A stretch of DNA of 64,000 bases, from assembly GCA_964500675.1 (NCBI GenBank), contig CAZCNY010000003.1, positions 62,001 to 126,000 of the forward strand, given 5' to 3'. The notes under the pieces are model-generated. The model saw only the letters and a list, made by a program, of their open reading frames with translations, ran no database searches and was not told the origin of the DNA. Below, one piece after another: positions 28,601 through 37,141 of the stretch. Origin of the DNA: CAMLJR01 sp964500675 (GTDB taxonomy: Bacteria; Pseudomonadota; Gammaproteobacteria; Pseudomonadales; CAMLJR01). The position numbers and the translations under genes are program-made. How positions within the stretch are numbered: the stretch's first letter is position 1; the number at the start of each line of letters is the position of its first letter.

Positions 28601-29002
28601 GTTCGCTATCGCGCGTGGCAGCCATGGTCGGCGCTGCACCCGATGATTGGCGTGCATTCGCCGCTCGTGTTTGATTTCTTCGACACCTGGAATGGGCGTG
28701 CGTTAGGCGGCTGCACGTATCACGTCGTGCACCCGGGCGGGCGCAGCTACGAGACCTTTCCCGTCAATGCGCTCGAAGCCGAGTCGCGGCGCGTCAACCG
28801 CTTTGAAGCATTGGGTCACGCCCACGGCCGTCTGGTTGCACCGCTGCCGCCTGCGCCAGAGCCGAGGTTCATGACGGCGACGCCGAATAGGCAAGGCATA
28901 GGTCGCTTCTATAAGCACGTGCCTGGTATGGTCGCTGCACCGCCGCCGTCCAAGCCCAATCGGAACTACCCTTACACTTTGGACTTGCGTTTTGATAGTT
29001 AA
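25679..29002 (+). CDS. Transglutaminase-like protein with C-terminal DUF2126 putative amidoligase domain
   Basis: 1107 aa. Residues 1-85 are the bacterial transglutaminase N-terminal domain. The papain-like transglutaminase core has Cys180 (GSGSCRDSAWL), His229 (DLHAWTEVY) and Asp245 (GLDPTSG), a complete triad. From about residue 310 to the end lies DUF2126, proposed in comparative work to be an amidoligase. GGAAAGGGC directly before the ATG is the ribosome site. It starts 148 bp after Anbu and ends 21 bp before the next gene. The likely role is making or cutting isopeptide bonds on an unknown peptide or protein. Confidence 0.88.
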   Translation: MSILVGLRHTTTYRYDRRIALGPQVVRLRPAPHCRTPIISYSLNIRPENHFINWIQDPFSNYMARLVFPDKTAEFSVDVDLVADLTAYNPFDFFVESYAEKFPFKYPDALKKQLAPFLETESWGRRFAVYVDEVPRKEIAIIDFLVAINQRIWKDISYTLRMEPGVQKPEETLQLGSGSCRDSAWLQVQMLRHLGLAARFASGYLVQLTADQKSLDGPSGPEADFTDLHAWTEVYIPGAGWVGLDPTSGLFAAEGHIPLSCTPQPVDSAPITGAIDECEVEFEHSNEVTRLKEDPRVTRPFTDQEWGEIDALGEYVDSLLQKNDVRLTMGGEPTFVSIDDMESEQWNTEADGEHKRFLALQLTEKLQKEFAPGGMLHLGQGKWYPGEPLPRWQNTLYWRKDGVPLWKAPLPSASTKPVPPEAARAFMRMFCAQIGLPTGAVHPCYEDPFYALWQKAQLPIDDEPTLDHEMQAKRTLAKVMKQGLNRPVGYCLPIAFNPANGLWQSCRWQFRQGSLYLISGNSPIGYRLPLSSLSHHAKVEGLEPYLTDPFAPLPQELRAPTKADYMLLAPMAVHTALCAEVRDGKLYIFLPPLSNLEQFAGLLDAIAEAANELRLTPFIEGYQPPFDSRLSKLAVTPDPGVIEVNVQPTSTWKDLTHLTETLYAHAREVRLGTEKFMLDGRHSGTGGGNHVTLGGVTPADSPLLRRPDLLRSLLTFWQHHPSLSYLFSGMFIGPTSQAPRVDEGRVEHLYELEIAFSQLPHGESNQPWLIDRALRHLLVDLTGNTHRSEFCIDKLYSPDSSTGRLGILEFRAFEMPPHAHMSLVQMLLLRACVASFWEKPYHHKLVDWGHQLHDRFMLPHYLNQDFEDVLGYLNGHDLPFKSHWFDAFKEFRCPKIGHTEIEGMELELRHALEPWHVLGEEATGSGTSRYVDSSVERMQVKVRFGTPGDRYLLTCNGKRVPLIPVAEEGTFVAGVRYRAWQPWSALHPMIGVHSPLVFDFFDTWNGRALGGCTYHVVHPGGRSYETFPVNALEAESRRVNRFEALGHAHGRLVAPLPPAPEPRFMTATPNRQGIGRFYKHVPGMVAAPPPSKPNRNYPYTLDLRFDS

Positions 29003-29023
29003 AGGAATTGCCGATCGCCGAGC

Positions 29024-31564
29024 GTGACTGCGGTGAAATCGATCATGACTAAAACCATCGACAGCGATATCCCAACTCCGACAGCGTTGAACTGGGACTA
29101 TCAGGCACCAGCCGGTGTCTACGACGAAATGGTCGGCGCGGAAGGCGAGATGCGTTCGCACTGGCGTCATATCGGCGAGTTCCTGCGCGCCAGCACATCG
29201 CAAACGCTCGATAGTCTCAAGCTCGAAACACAGCGCCGACTCAAGGAGCAGGGCGTCTATTACAACGTCTATGCCGACCCGGCCGGGCAGCGCCGCACCT
29301 GGCAGCTCGATCCGGTGCCGATGCTGCTGTCTGAACAGGAATGGCCGCTGCTCGAAGCGGGATTGCGCCAGCGCGCGCATTTGTTTTCGTTGCTATTGCA
29401 AGATTTATATGGCCCTCAGCGCGCGCTGCGCGAAGGCTTGATTCCGCACGAGGTCGTGCTGCGGCATCCTGAATTTCTACGCCCGGCGATCACTGCTGGC
29501 GTGCGCATTGCGCCGTTAATTTTATACGCAGTCGATCTCGCGCGTGGACCCGACGGGCGCTGGTGGGTGCTCAACGACCGCGCACAGAGCCCGTCGGGCG
29601 CAGGTTATGTGCTCGAGGCGCGCGCAGTCACAAAGCGTGTACTCGGGCAAAGTATTGGCAACTACTCGATCGCGCCTCTCGCGCAGTTTTTCCACCATCT
29701 GAAGCGTCATGTCGCCGCCCTCGCGCCCGACCAGCAGCGCGAGCCGACCATCGCAGTGCTCTCGCCGGGTATCGGCAACGAAGTCTATTTCGAGCACGCC
29801 TATCTCGCGGCACAGCTCGGCATCACCCTCGTGCAAGGCGATGATCTCACCGTGCGCCACGGCAACGTCTACCTGCGCACGGTCGATGATCTGCGCCGCG
29901 TCGATGTGTTGATCCGCCGCGTCGATTCGAGTTTCTGCGATCCGCTCAGCTTCCGCTCCGACTCCATGCTCGGCGTACCCGGACTGCTCCAGGCGCAGCA
30001 GCTCGGCCGTATCGGTATGGCCAATCCGCTCGGCAGCGGTGTGCTTGAATGCCCCGCGCTGCTGCCGTTTTTACCCGCGCTGGCGCGCGCTTGGCTCGGC
30101 GAGGAGTTGCTGGTTCCCAATGTTGCGACGTGGTGGTGTGGCCAGGACAAAGAGCGCAAATACGTGGCAAGTGAACTGTCACAGCTCGTGATCAAGCGCA
30201 TCGATCGACCGGGTACGGTCATTTTTGGCGAGCTGCTATCGCGCAAGGAGCTGCAACAGCTCAATGAGGCGATCAAGGCGGCACCGTGGGCCTACGTTGG
30301 ACAGGAGCATTTGAGCTTTTCGACTGCGCCGACGCTGATCGGCAGCGCGCCAACCGCGACGGCGGCAGCGCCGCGCTCGTTGGTGTTGCGTTCATTTCTG
30401 GCGGGTGACGGCGAGCATTACGATGTGATGCCGGGCGGACTCAGCCGCGTAGCGAATTCGGCCAAAGCCACGCTGGTGTCAACGCAAAGCGGCGGTTGGA
30501 GTAAGGATACCTGGCTGCTGCGGCGCTCGGGCTCGATGCGTGATGTGCTGCGTCTGCACCCTTCGGGGCAGAGACGACTGACAGCAGCGGTGCTGACGAG
30601 CCGTGCAGCCGAACATCTATTTTGGGCGGCGAGTTATCTCGAACGCAGCGAATCGCTGCTGCGGCTCGTCACGGCGTATCAGCAGCGCTATGAAACCTGG
30701 CTCGACTACGGTTTCGAGGCCGACGAACGGGTGCTGCGGCAATGGCTGCCGCTGCTGCAGTTATATATGCCCAATGCGATGGTCGCCGATGTTCCGCCCG
30801 CGCCCGATACATTGCGGCGCGCATTGCTCGGCGGTGGTGTCGGCAGCCTCGCCTACAATCTGCATCGCGGCCTCGAGGCTATGTACACGGTGCGCGATTT
30901 ATGGCCGCTCGACAGTTGGCGCGTGATCGAAGAGCTTGAGGAATTGCTCACCTATGCGGAGCGCAACTGCGATGTCATTGCAATCGATCAATTTATGCAT
31001 CCCATCGTCAATGCGATGCTCGCATTTTGGGGCGCCAGTCAAGAATCGCTTGCGCTCACGCAGGGCGGGTTATGGTTGCGTATCGGGCGCCGGCTCGAAC
31101 GCATTCAAAACATGCTGCTCGTGGTCGGCAATTTATGCCGGCAACTGGTAAACGGCGAGGATGCGGCGCTGGCGCTGGAGACGTTGCTGCATGCGCACAG
31201 CTGTGTGGTGAGTCATCGCCGTCGCTACGGCATTGAGCTGAATTTCCAAACGGTGTGGCAGCATCTGCTTCTGGAAGTGACAAACCCGCGCTCGTTGCAA
31301 CAACAGCTCGGCGAGTTGGAATCACTTTTGCACTCTCTGAATTCAAGTCCGCAGTTCGGTTTGAGCGAGTACGAAAAAATTTTGCTTTCGGTGACGACTC
31401 CGCTGCGTCTCGCCGATGCGCGCGAATGGTCGCAAGCTGACGCCGCACGCACGCTGTTAGCACGCTTTCTCGGCGAACTCAGTGGGCGGTTGCGACAACT
31501 GGGAACTGAATTGGACAATCATTATTTTCGGCATACACAACCGTTCACACAGTTTGCTCGCTGA
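29024..31564 (+). CDS. Fused circularly permuted ATP-grasp protein and alpha-E domain
   Basis: 846 aa. The N-terminal two thirds is a circularly permuted ATP-grasp type 2 domain (LYAVDLARGPDGRWWVLNDRAQSP, VLSPGIGNEVYFEHAYL, RRVDSSFCDP, QSGGWSKDTWLL). From about residue 515 an all-helical alpha-E domain begins at LTSRAAEHLFWAASYLERSE. ATP-grasp enzymes of this class are predicted to form peptide-like bonds. The start is uncertain: GTG 29024 is given; GTG 29033 or ATG 29045 are also possible. The fused layout contrasts with the separate ATP-grasp and alpha-E genes further along the locus. Confidence 0.88.
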   Translation: MTAVKSIMTKTIDSDIPTPTALNWDYQAPAGVYDEMVGAEGEMRSHWRHIGEFLRASTSQTLDSLKLETQRRLKEQGVYYNVYADPAGQRRTWQLDPVPMLLSEQEWPLLEAGLRQRAHLFSLLLQDLYGPQRALREGLIPHEVVLRHPEFLRPAITAGVRIAPLILYAVDLARGPDGRWWVLNDRAQSPSGAGYVLEARAVTKRVLGQSIGNYSIAPLAQFFHHLKRHVAALAPDQQREPTIAVLSPGIGNEVYFEHAYLAAQLGITLVQGDDLTVRHGNVYLRTVDDLRRVDVLIRRVDSSFCDPLSFRSDSMLGVPGLLQAQQLGRIGMANPLGSGVLECPALLPFLPALARAWLGEELLVPNVATWWCGQDKERKYVASELSQLVIKRIDRPGTVIFGELLSRKELQQLNEAIKAAPWAYVGQEHLSFSTAPTLIGSAPTATAAAPRSLVLRSFLAGDGEHYDVMPGGLSRVANSAKATLVSTQSGGWSKDTWLLRRSGSMRDVLRLHPSGQRRLTAAVLTSRAAEHLFWAASYLERSESLLRLVTAYQQRYETWLDYGFEADERVLRQWLPLLQLYMPNAMVADVPPAPDTLRRALLGGGVGSLAYNLHRGLEAMYTVRDLWPLDSWRVIEELEELLTYAERNCDVIAIDQFMHPIVNAMLAFWGASQESLALTQGGLWLRIGRRLERIQNMLLVVGNLCRQLVNGEDAALALETLLHAHSCVVSHRRRYGIELNFQTVWQHLLLEVTNPRSLQQQLGELESLLHSLNSSPQFGLSEYEKILLSVTTPLRLADAREWSQADAARTLLARFLGELSGRLRQLGTELDNHYFRHTQPFTQFAR

Positions 31565-31632
31565 TGAAAAAGTTGCGCGCTGAAGAAAATTTGTGTGCCG
31601 AAAAGCATCCGCGCGTTGAGGGTCGATAGCTC

Positions 31633-32676
31633 GTGAGCAATGCCGACATATCCAGCGAGAGCGCTGCACGCCGATTCCGGCGTTTGCATGTCAAGCACGA
31701 GACCGCGTATCACTACCAGAGTGCGGTGGCGCTCGGCTACAGTCTCGCTTGGCTAACCCCGCGCGCCATGCAGAGTCAGCGGTTGATTGAGCATCATTTG
31801 TCGGTCATGCCTAAGCCGCGCTTTCAGCATGAACGTCGCGATGCGTTTGGCAATACTCAACATTATTTTGAAGTGCACAAGCAGCACAGCGAGTTGCGCA
31901 TTCAGAGTTCAGCGATTGTCGAGTGCGATACCGCGATCGATGTCGTTGCGTTGACGCAACCATGGGAAAGCGCGCGGCCGAAGGGTTTGGCTGGTGGCGA
32001 AGGTGAGTTGCCGGCGTGGGATTTTATTTATCCGACCAATTTGGTGCCGCTGCACATCGATTACACCAACTATGCGCGCAGCGTGTTTACACCCGCGCGC
32101 CCGCTCGGCGAAGCGTTGCGCGCTTTCAATTCGCAATTGCATACCGATTTTCAATATTTGCCGGGCGCGACGGCAGTCGATACGCCGCTCGCGCAAGTGT
32201 GGGAAAACCGCGCCGGCGTCTGTCAGGATTTCGCGCACTTCGCCATCGCCGCGCTGCGCGGTATCGGTCTGGCCGCAGCCTATGTCAGCGGCTATCTGCT
32301 TACTTATCCGCGCCCGGGCGAAACCAAACGTATCGGCGCCGATGCCTCGCACGCGTGGTTCGCGGTGTGGACGCATGAACACGGCTGGATTCATCTCGAC
32401 CCGACCAACGATACCGTCGTCGGCGATGAACATATCGTGGTGGCCATCGGGCGCGATTATTCGGATTCGCCGCCGGTGAAAGGCGTCTGTTTCAGCGGCG
32501 GTTTACATCAACTGAGTGTGGCGGTGACGGTGAATGAACTCGCAATCGACGAAACCCCAAATGCCGCCGCAAACAGCCGTGACGGCGGCGGCGACAGCGC
32601 CGCTGTTGTCGTCGGAGATAGCGAGGTTGCCGACATCGAAAGCATCGCCAATAGAGACCGTCTCAATGGGGATTAA
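31633..32676 (+). CDS. Transglutaminase-like protein (second copy)
   Basis: 347 aa from a GTG start. The N-terminal bacterial transglutaminase domain (HVKHETAYHYQSAV) leads to a core with Cys197 (GVCQDFAHF), His240 (SHAWFAVW) and Asp256 (HLDPTND), so the triad is complete. A Gly/Ala/Asp-rich tail of about 45 residues follows and is probably disordered. The gene overlaps the next ATP-grasp gene by 11 bp, indicating translational coupling. It lacks the DUF2126 domain of the first copy. Confidence 0.9.
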   Translation: MSNADISSESAARRFRRLHVKHETAYHYQSAVALGYSLAWLTPRAMQSQRLIEHHLSVMPKPRFQHERRDAFGNTQHYFEVHKQHSELRIQSSAIVECDTAIDVVALTQPWESARPKGLAGGEGELPAWDFIYPTNLVPLHIDYTNYARSVFTPARPLGEALRAFNSQLHTDFQYLPGATAVDTPLAQVWENRAGVCQDFAHFAIAALRGIGLAAAYVSGYLLTYPRPGETKRIGADASHAWFAVWTHEHGWIHLDPTNDTVVGDEHIVVAIGRDYSDSPPVKGVCFSGGLHQLSVAVTVNELAIDETPNAAANSRDGGGDSAAVVVGDSEVADIESIANRDRLNGD

Positions 32677-34117
32677 CTGGAAAGAATACGCGGCAGCTGG
32701 TTTGTTCGACGAAATGATCGACGAGAAAAACCGGCCCCGGCCGGTGGCGAAAGCGTTGGCGAAATATCTGGAAACGCTCGACCCCAAAGAGTTACAGCGT
32801 CTGCAAGCGAGCGCCGATCTGACCATCAAGGAAATGGGCATTACTTTCACGGTGTATAACGACGATGGCGGCTCGATCGATCGACAATGGCCGTTCGATA
32901 TTATTCCGCGCGTGATGGGCAAGCGCGAATGGGATCGCATCGATGCCGGTTTGAAACAGCGCGTGCGCGCGCTGAATATGTTCATCGATGATATCTACCA
33001 CGATCAAAAAATCGTAAAGGATAAAATTTTCCCCGGTGATTTGCTGAAGAAATCGAAAAACTTCCGCAAACAATGCATCGGCATGAACCCGAAATTCGGC
33101 GTGTGGGCGCATATCTGCGGCTCGGATCTTGTGCGCCACAGCGATGGACAAGTGTATGTGTTAGAGGATAATTTGCGCGTGCCGTCGGGTGTTTCGTATT
33201 TGCTTGAAAACCGCCAGGTCATCAAGCGCGTGTTCGCGGATTTATTCGGCGATTATTCGATTCTGCCCGTCGACGACTATCCTTCGCAATTATTCGACAT
33301 GCTCGCGGCGCTGTCGCCGCGTCCGTCCGAATATCCGCAAGTCGCCGTGCTCACACCCGGTATTTACAACTCAGCGTATTTCGAGCATTCGTATCTCGCG
33401 CAGCAAATGGGCTGCGAGCTGGTTGAAGGCCGCGATCTCGTTGTCGCCGACGACGATTGCGTGTACATGAAAACGATTCAAGGTTTGAAACGCGTCGATG
33501 TGATTTATCGTCGCGTCGACGATTTGTTTCTCGATCCCGAAGTATTCAATGCTGATTCGGCACTCGGTGTGCACGGTTTAATGCGCTCGTGGATGAAAGG
33601 CAATGTCGCACTCGCGAACGCACCGGGCGCCGGTGTCGCCGACGATAAGGTCGTGTACGCATTCGTACCCGATATGATCCGCTATTACTTGAGCGAAGAG
33701 GCCATCGTGCCAAATGTGCCGACGTATTTGTGCATGAAAGATGACGAGTGCAAATACGTGCTCGAACATCTGGACGAGCTGGTGGTGAAGCCCGCGAACG
33801 AGTCGGGTGGATACGGCATGTTGGTCGGGCCGATGAGCACCAAAGCCGAGCGCGAAAAATTTGTCGATTTAATCAAGGCCGATCCGCGTAATTACATCGC
33901 GCAACCGACTTTGAAATTAAGCACGGTGCCGACATTGATCGACGGTAAGCTCGAGCCGCGCCACGTCGACATGCGCCCGTTCATTTTGTCGAGCGATCAA
34001 ATTCACGTCACCACCGGCGGTCTCACGCGCGTGGCATTGAAGCGCGGCTCGCTCGTGGTGAATTCATCGCAGGGTGGCGGCTCGAAAGATACGTGGATTA
34101 TCGACGGCGAATTTTAG
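32666..34117 (+). CDS. Circularly permuted ATP-grasp type 2 protein
   Basis: 483 aa. The ATG at 32666 is chosen because MGINWKEYAAAGLFDEM is the family's usual opening; a longer frame from 32534 would lie inside the transglutaminase tail. Conserved segments are VYVLEDNLRVPSGVSYLLENR, VAVLTPGIYNSAYFEHSYLA, RRVDDLFLDPE, VVKPANESGGYGM and SQGGGSKDTW. It is predicted to use ATP to join a carboxylate to an amine. It stops 15 bp before the alpha-E gene. Confidence 0.92.
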   Translation: MGINWKEYAAAGLFDEMIDEKNRPRPVAKALAKYLETLDPKELQRLQASADLTIKEMGITFTVYNDDGGSIDRQWPFDIIPRVMGKREWDRIDAGLKQRVRALNMFIDDIYHDQKIVKDKIFPGDLLKKSKNFRKQCIGMNPKFGVWAHICGSDLVRHSDGQVYVLEDNLRVPSGVSYLLENRQVIKRVFADLFGDYSILPVDDYPSQLFDMLAALSPRPSEYPQVAVLTPGIYNSAYFEHSYLAQQMGCELVEGRDLVVADDDCVYMKTIQGLKRVDVIYRRVDDLFLDPEVFNADSALGVHGLMRSWMKGNVALANAPGAGVADDKVVYAFVPDMIRYYLSEEAIVPNVPTYLCMKDDECKYVLEHLDELVVKPANESGGYGMLVGPMSTKAEREKFVDLIKADPRNYIAQPTLKLSTVPTLIDGKLEPRHVDMRPFILSSDQIHVTTGGLTRVALKRGSLVVNSSQGGGSKDTWIIDGEF

Positions 34118-34132
34118 TGTGGAGAATCTGAA

Positions 34133-35074
34133 ATGCTTGCGCGCGTAGCGGAGAATATTTATTGGATGGCGCGCTATCTCGAACGCGCTGAAGATATGGC
34201 GCGTCTGATCAGCGTGACGGCGAATCTAACGCTCGATCTGCCGAAGGGCCTGTCGCCGATGTGGAGCCAGCTCATTGCAATCACCGGCGCGGACGCGATT
34301 TATTCGAGCAACGATTATGAAGAACGCGCTGTACTGAAGTTTCTGATCAGCGATACAACCGGGCGGGTTTCCATTCTTTCGTGCCTTGCGAACGCGCGCG
34401 AAAATGCACGCACGATTCGCGATGCGATCCCGCGGCAGGTTTGGGAGACAATTAATACCACCTATTTGAATGCGAAAGAGCAGGCGCCGCAGGCGACCAG
34501 CAAGCGTGGACGCTTTGCGTTTCTCGAAGAGATTATTTCGCAGTGCCAGACGCTCACGGGCATTTTATCGGGAACGATGAATCATGATGCCGGGTATATT
34601 TTTCTGCGTATCGGCCGTTATCTCGAGCGCGCCGATATGACAAGTCGAATCGTCGATATCCGCTCGTCGAATCTGTTGCCCGATGCTACGACAACGCAGG
34701 CAACTTACGATAATTTGCAATGGATGAGTGTGCTGCGCTCGCTCTCCGGGTATCAAATGTACCGGCGAGCAATGCAGTTGCGAGTACAACGCACCGAGGT
34801 TCTGCGTTTCCTATTTCAATCCGAAGTGTTTCCGCGCTCGCTAAGCTTTAGCATTAACGCGGTGCAGAATGCGGTGAATTTTTTACCGAATCACGACAAG
34901 ACCAAATTGGTCGTGCACCGCGTTAAGCGCCAGCTCGATCATGCGCAGATCGATAAACTCAAGCAAGCCGAATTGCAGGCTTTTATCGATCAATTGCAAA
35001 TCGGTTTTGCGCAGATCCACGATGAGCTGCTAAGCGCGTATTTCAGCGGTTTGGGTGCGGCGGATGCGGCGTGA
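34133..35074 (+). CDS. Alpha-E domain protein
   Basis: 313 aa, all helical, starting MLARVAENIYWMARYLERAEDMAR, the standard alpha-E opening, with a second helical hairpin motif FLRIGRYLERADMTSRI near residue 160. The family occurs almost only next to circularly permuted ATP-grasp and transglutaminase genes; its biochemical role is unknown. GGAG lies upstream of the ATG. It is the last gene of the locus and is followed by a strong terminator. Confidence 0.92.
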   Translation: MLARVAENIYWMARYLERAEDMARLISVTANLTLDLPKGLSPMWSQLIAITGADAIYSSNDYEERAVLKFLISDTTGRVSILSCLANARENARTIRDAIPRQVWETINTTYLNAKEQAPQATSKRGRFAFLEEIISQCQTLTGILSGTMNHDAGYIFLRIGRYLERADMTSRIVDIRSSNLLPDATTTQATYDNLQWMSVLRSLSGYQMYRRAMQLRVQRTEVLRFLFQSEVFPRSLSFSINAVQNAVNFLPNHDKTKLVVHRVKRQLDHAQIDKLKQAELQAFIDQLQIGFAQIHDELLSAYFSGLGAADAA

Positions 35075-35090
35075 ATGAATTTGCTGAAAT

Positions 35091-35130
35091 AAAAAAGCCG
35101 CGCGGTTCAGAACAACCGCGCGGCTTTTTT
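35091..35130. terminator. Strong bidirectional terminator
   Basis: AAAAAAGCCGCGCGGTT (35091-35107) pairs with AACCGCGCGGCTTTTTT (35114-35130), a 17-bp stem with a CAGAAC loop. It closes the Anbu/ATP-grasp locus and the convergent lipoprotein gene. Confidence 0.95.
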
Positions 35131-35146
35131 ATTGTTTGGTTTTAAA

Positions 35147-36907
35147 TTAGAACAACCACACCGCACCGGCATCGGTCGAGCTTGTATCGGTTTGTGAGCT
35201 GCCGACCCCCTTTGCGTTGCTCTGCTCGAATGCGCCGCTGATCGCGAGTGTACTGCCGTCGGCGCTCATGCCAATCGCAGTTCCAAACTCATCGCCGAGC
35301 GTGCTCGTCGAAGGCTTGATATAGGTTTGTTGTATCCAGGCTGCATTGCTGCGCTTGAATAAGTACGCTGCGCCGACGCCATCTTTGGAATTGTCGGTTT
35401 GATCGCCGTTGATTCCCGTGGCGCTGCTCGATTCGCCGATCGCGCCGACAACCAGCGTGTTGCCATCCCCGCTTAAAGCGAGTGCGCTGCCGAAATCGTC
35501 GTTGGTCTGCGTATTCGATGCTTTGATGTAGGCCTGTTGGCTCCAGGTGCTACCGTTGTGCGTGAACACGTACGCGGCACCGGCGTTGGCTGCCGAATTA
35601 TTCGATTGCGTGCCGTTGATTCCGGTGGCGTTGCTCGCCTCGTAAGGCGCGCCCACAGCAAGCGTGTCACCCGCGTTATTGAGCGCAAGCACTGCGCCGA
35701 AGTTATCGCCGGTACCGGCGTTAGAGGCTGTCAAATAGGCGGGTGTGCCCCATGCTCCGCTGGCATAGGTGAATACATACGCCGCACCCGCGGTACTGGA
35801 TTTGTAAGGCGAGCCCACCGCCAAAACGCTGCCGGAACCATTCAGGGCAATCGCTGCACCGAAATTGTCTTCGGCGGTGATGGTCGATGCTTTCAAATAG
35901 ACTTGATTACTCCACGCTCCTGCGTTGTACGTGAAAACATAAGCGGCACCCGCATTGCTCGCCGAATGTGTATTCGTTGTCACGCTGCTTCCGCTATTCG
36001 ATTCTCCTGGTGCTCCGATCGCCAAGGTGTGGCCATCATCGCTGAGTGCGACGGTCCAGCCAAAATAGGTGTTCGCATACGCGTTGCTGGCTTTGATGCG
36101 ATTTTGCGGACTCCAGGTGGCGCCGCTGCGCGTGAAAACATACGCGCTGCCCGCGCTGCTGTCCTCGAACGGCGCGCCGACCGCAAGTGTGTTTCCGTCG
36201 CTGTTGAGCGCAACACTTTCGCCGAAGTTGGCGCCCGCATAGGCGTTCGAGGCTTTCACGTAGGCCTGCTGCACCCAGCCGCTGCCCGAATTCACAAATA
36301 CGTACACTGCGCCTGAATCGGCGCTGCCGTTATTGCTTTGGTCGCCGTTGATGCCGGTGGCGTTGCTATCTTCGGAGGGCGCACCGATCGCCAGTGTGGT
36401 GCCGTCATCGCTCAGCGCGAGTGACCAGCCGAAAGTATCGCCGCTGTCCGTGTTCGATGCTTTGAAATAGCCGATGGTCTGCAACACGCCATTGGCGGCG
36501 CTGAGCATGCTCGAGCTGGTACAGCCTGCGCTATTGCAAGCTTGCACTTGATACCGCGCTGCCGCCCAGTTGAACGTGTGCACAGCGATATCGCGACTAA
36601 ACGTCAATGCGGTTAAAGGTCCGCTGACCTGTTTGAAGGCGCCTGTGCCATCAGCATCTTCAAGCACTTGATAAAACGTCGCACCATCGACCATCGCCCA
36701 GCTGAACTGCAATTGCTTGAGCGCGAAACTCATCGCCACGGCGGGTGCTGCTGGCAGTATTGTGGTCGCGCTCGGAGCGCCCGCGTTAGAAGTGGTGGGT
36801 GCTGCTTCGTTATTGCTTAAGTTGTTGTTGCTGCCACGCCCACAACCTTGCAGTAAAACGAGGACGATGGCACAGCTCAACAAAGATTTTGCGCGAAATG
36901 AATTCAT
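35147..36907 (-). CDS. FG-GAP beta-propeller lipoprotein
   Basis: 586 aa. A lipoprotein signal peptide has lipobox LLQGC at about residue 22, so it is probably outer-membrane anchored. A Ser/Asn/Ala-rich linker and a fibronectin-like segment (WAMVDGATFYQVLED) precede seven FG-GAP-type repeats of about 54-70 residues, each with an FGxxxAL and a DGxTLAIGAP-like core and a GAAYVF end. Seven units would close one propeller. Blades fall into short and long types, the long ones carrying SNATGINGDQ-type inserts. The ligand is unknown; adhesion or surface binding is typical for such folds. Confidence 0.8.
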   Translation of the reverse strand: MNSFRAKSLLSCAIVLVLLQGCGRGSNNNLSNNEAAPTTSNAGAPSATTILPAAPAVAMSFALKQLQFSWAMVDGATFYQVLEDADGTGAFKQVSGPLTALTFSRDIAVHTFNWAAARYQVQACNSAGCTSSSMLSAANGVLQTIGYFKASNTDSGDTFGWSLALSDDGTTLAIGAPSEDSNATGINGDQSNNGSADSGAVYVFVNSGSGWVQQAYVKASNAYAGANFGESVALNSDGNTLAVGAPFEDSSAGSAYVFTRSGATWSPQNRIKASNAYANTYFGWTVALSDDGHTLAIGAPGESNSGSSVTTNTHSASNAGAAYVFTYNAGAWSNQVYLKASTITAEDNFGAAIALNGSGSVLAVGSPYKSSTAGAAYVFTYASGAWGTPAYLTASNAGTGDNFGAVLALNNAGDTLAVGAPYEASNATGINGTQSNNSAANAGAAYVFTHNGSTWSQQAYIKASNTQTNDDFGSALALSGDGNTLVVGAIGESSSATGINGDQTDNSKDGVGAAYLFKRSNAAWIQQTYIKPSTSTLGDEFGTAIGMSADGSTLAISGAFEQSNAKGVGSSQTDTSSTDAGAVWLF

Positions 36908-37141
36908 AAGCCGATTTCCGGGTGGTTCAACGCTGTTAGCAAGATAGCAGGATCAATCGTGACTATCGTGCGCTCGCGGCGACAATACTGCGGATTTGTG
37001 GGGCAAATCACCGTTCTGTCGCGGGTGTTCGCACGCTATGAATAACTTGTCTGACACGCAGTTATAGCGCGGGTTGAAGACAACATGCGGTAGAATAGCG
37101 CGCTACGACGATAGACGATCCGCCGCCGAAGGAGTCTGCGC

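Noticed and set aside
35537..36316. Plus-strand open frame of 259 codons
   Set aside because: Antisense to the FG-GAP repeats; its own repeats merely mirror them.
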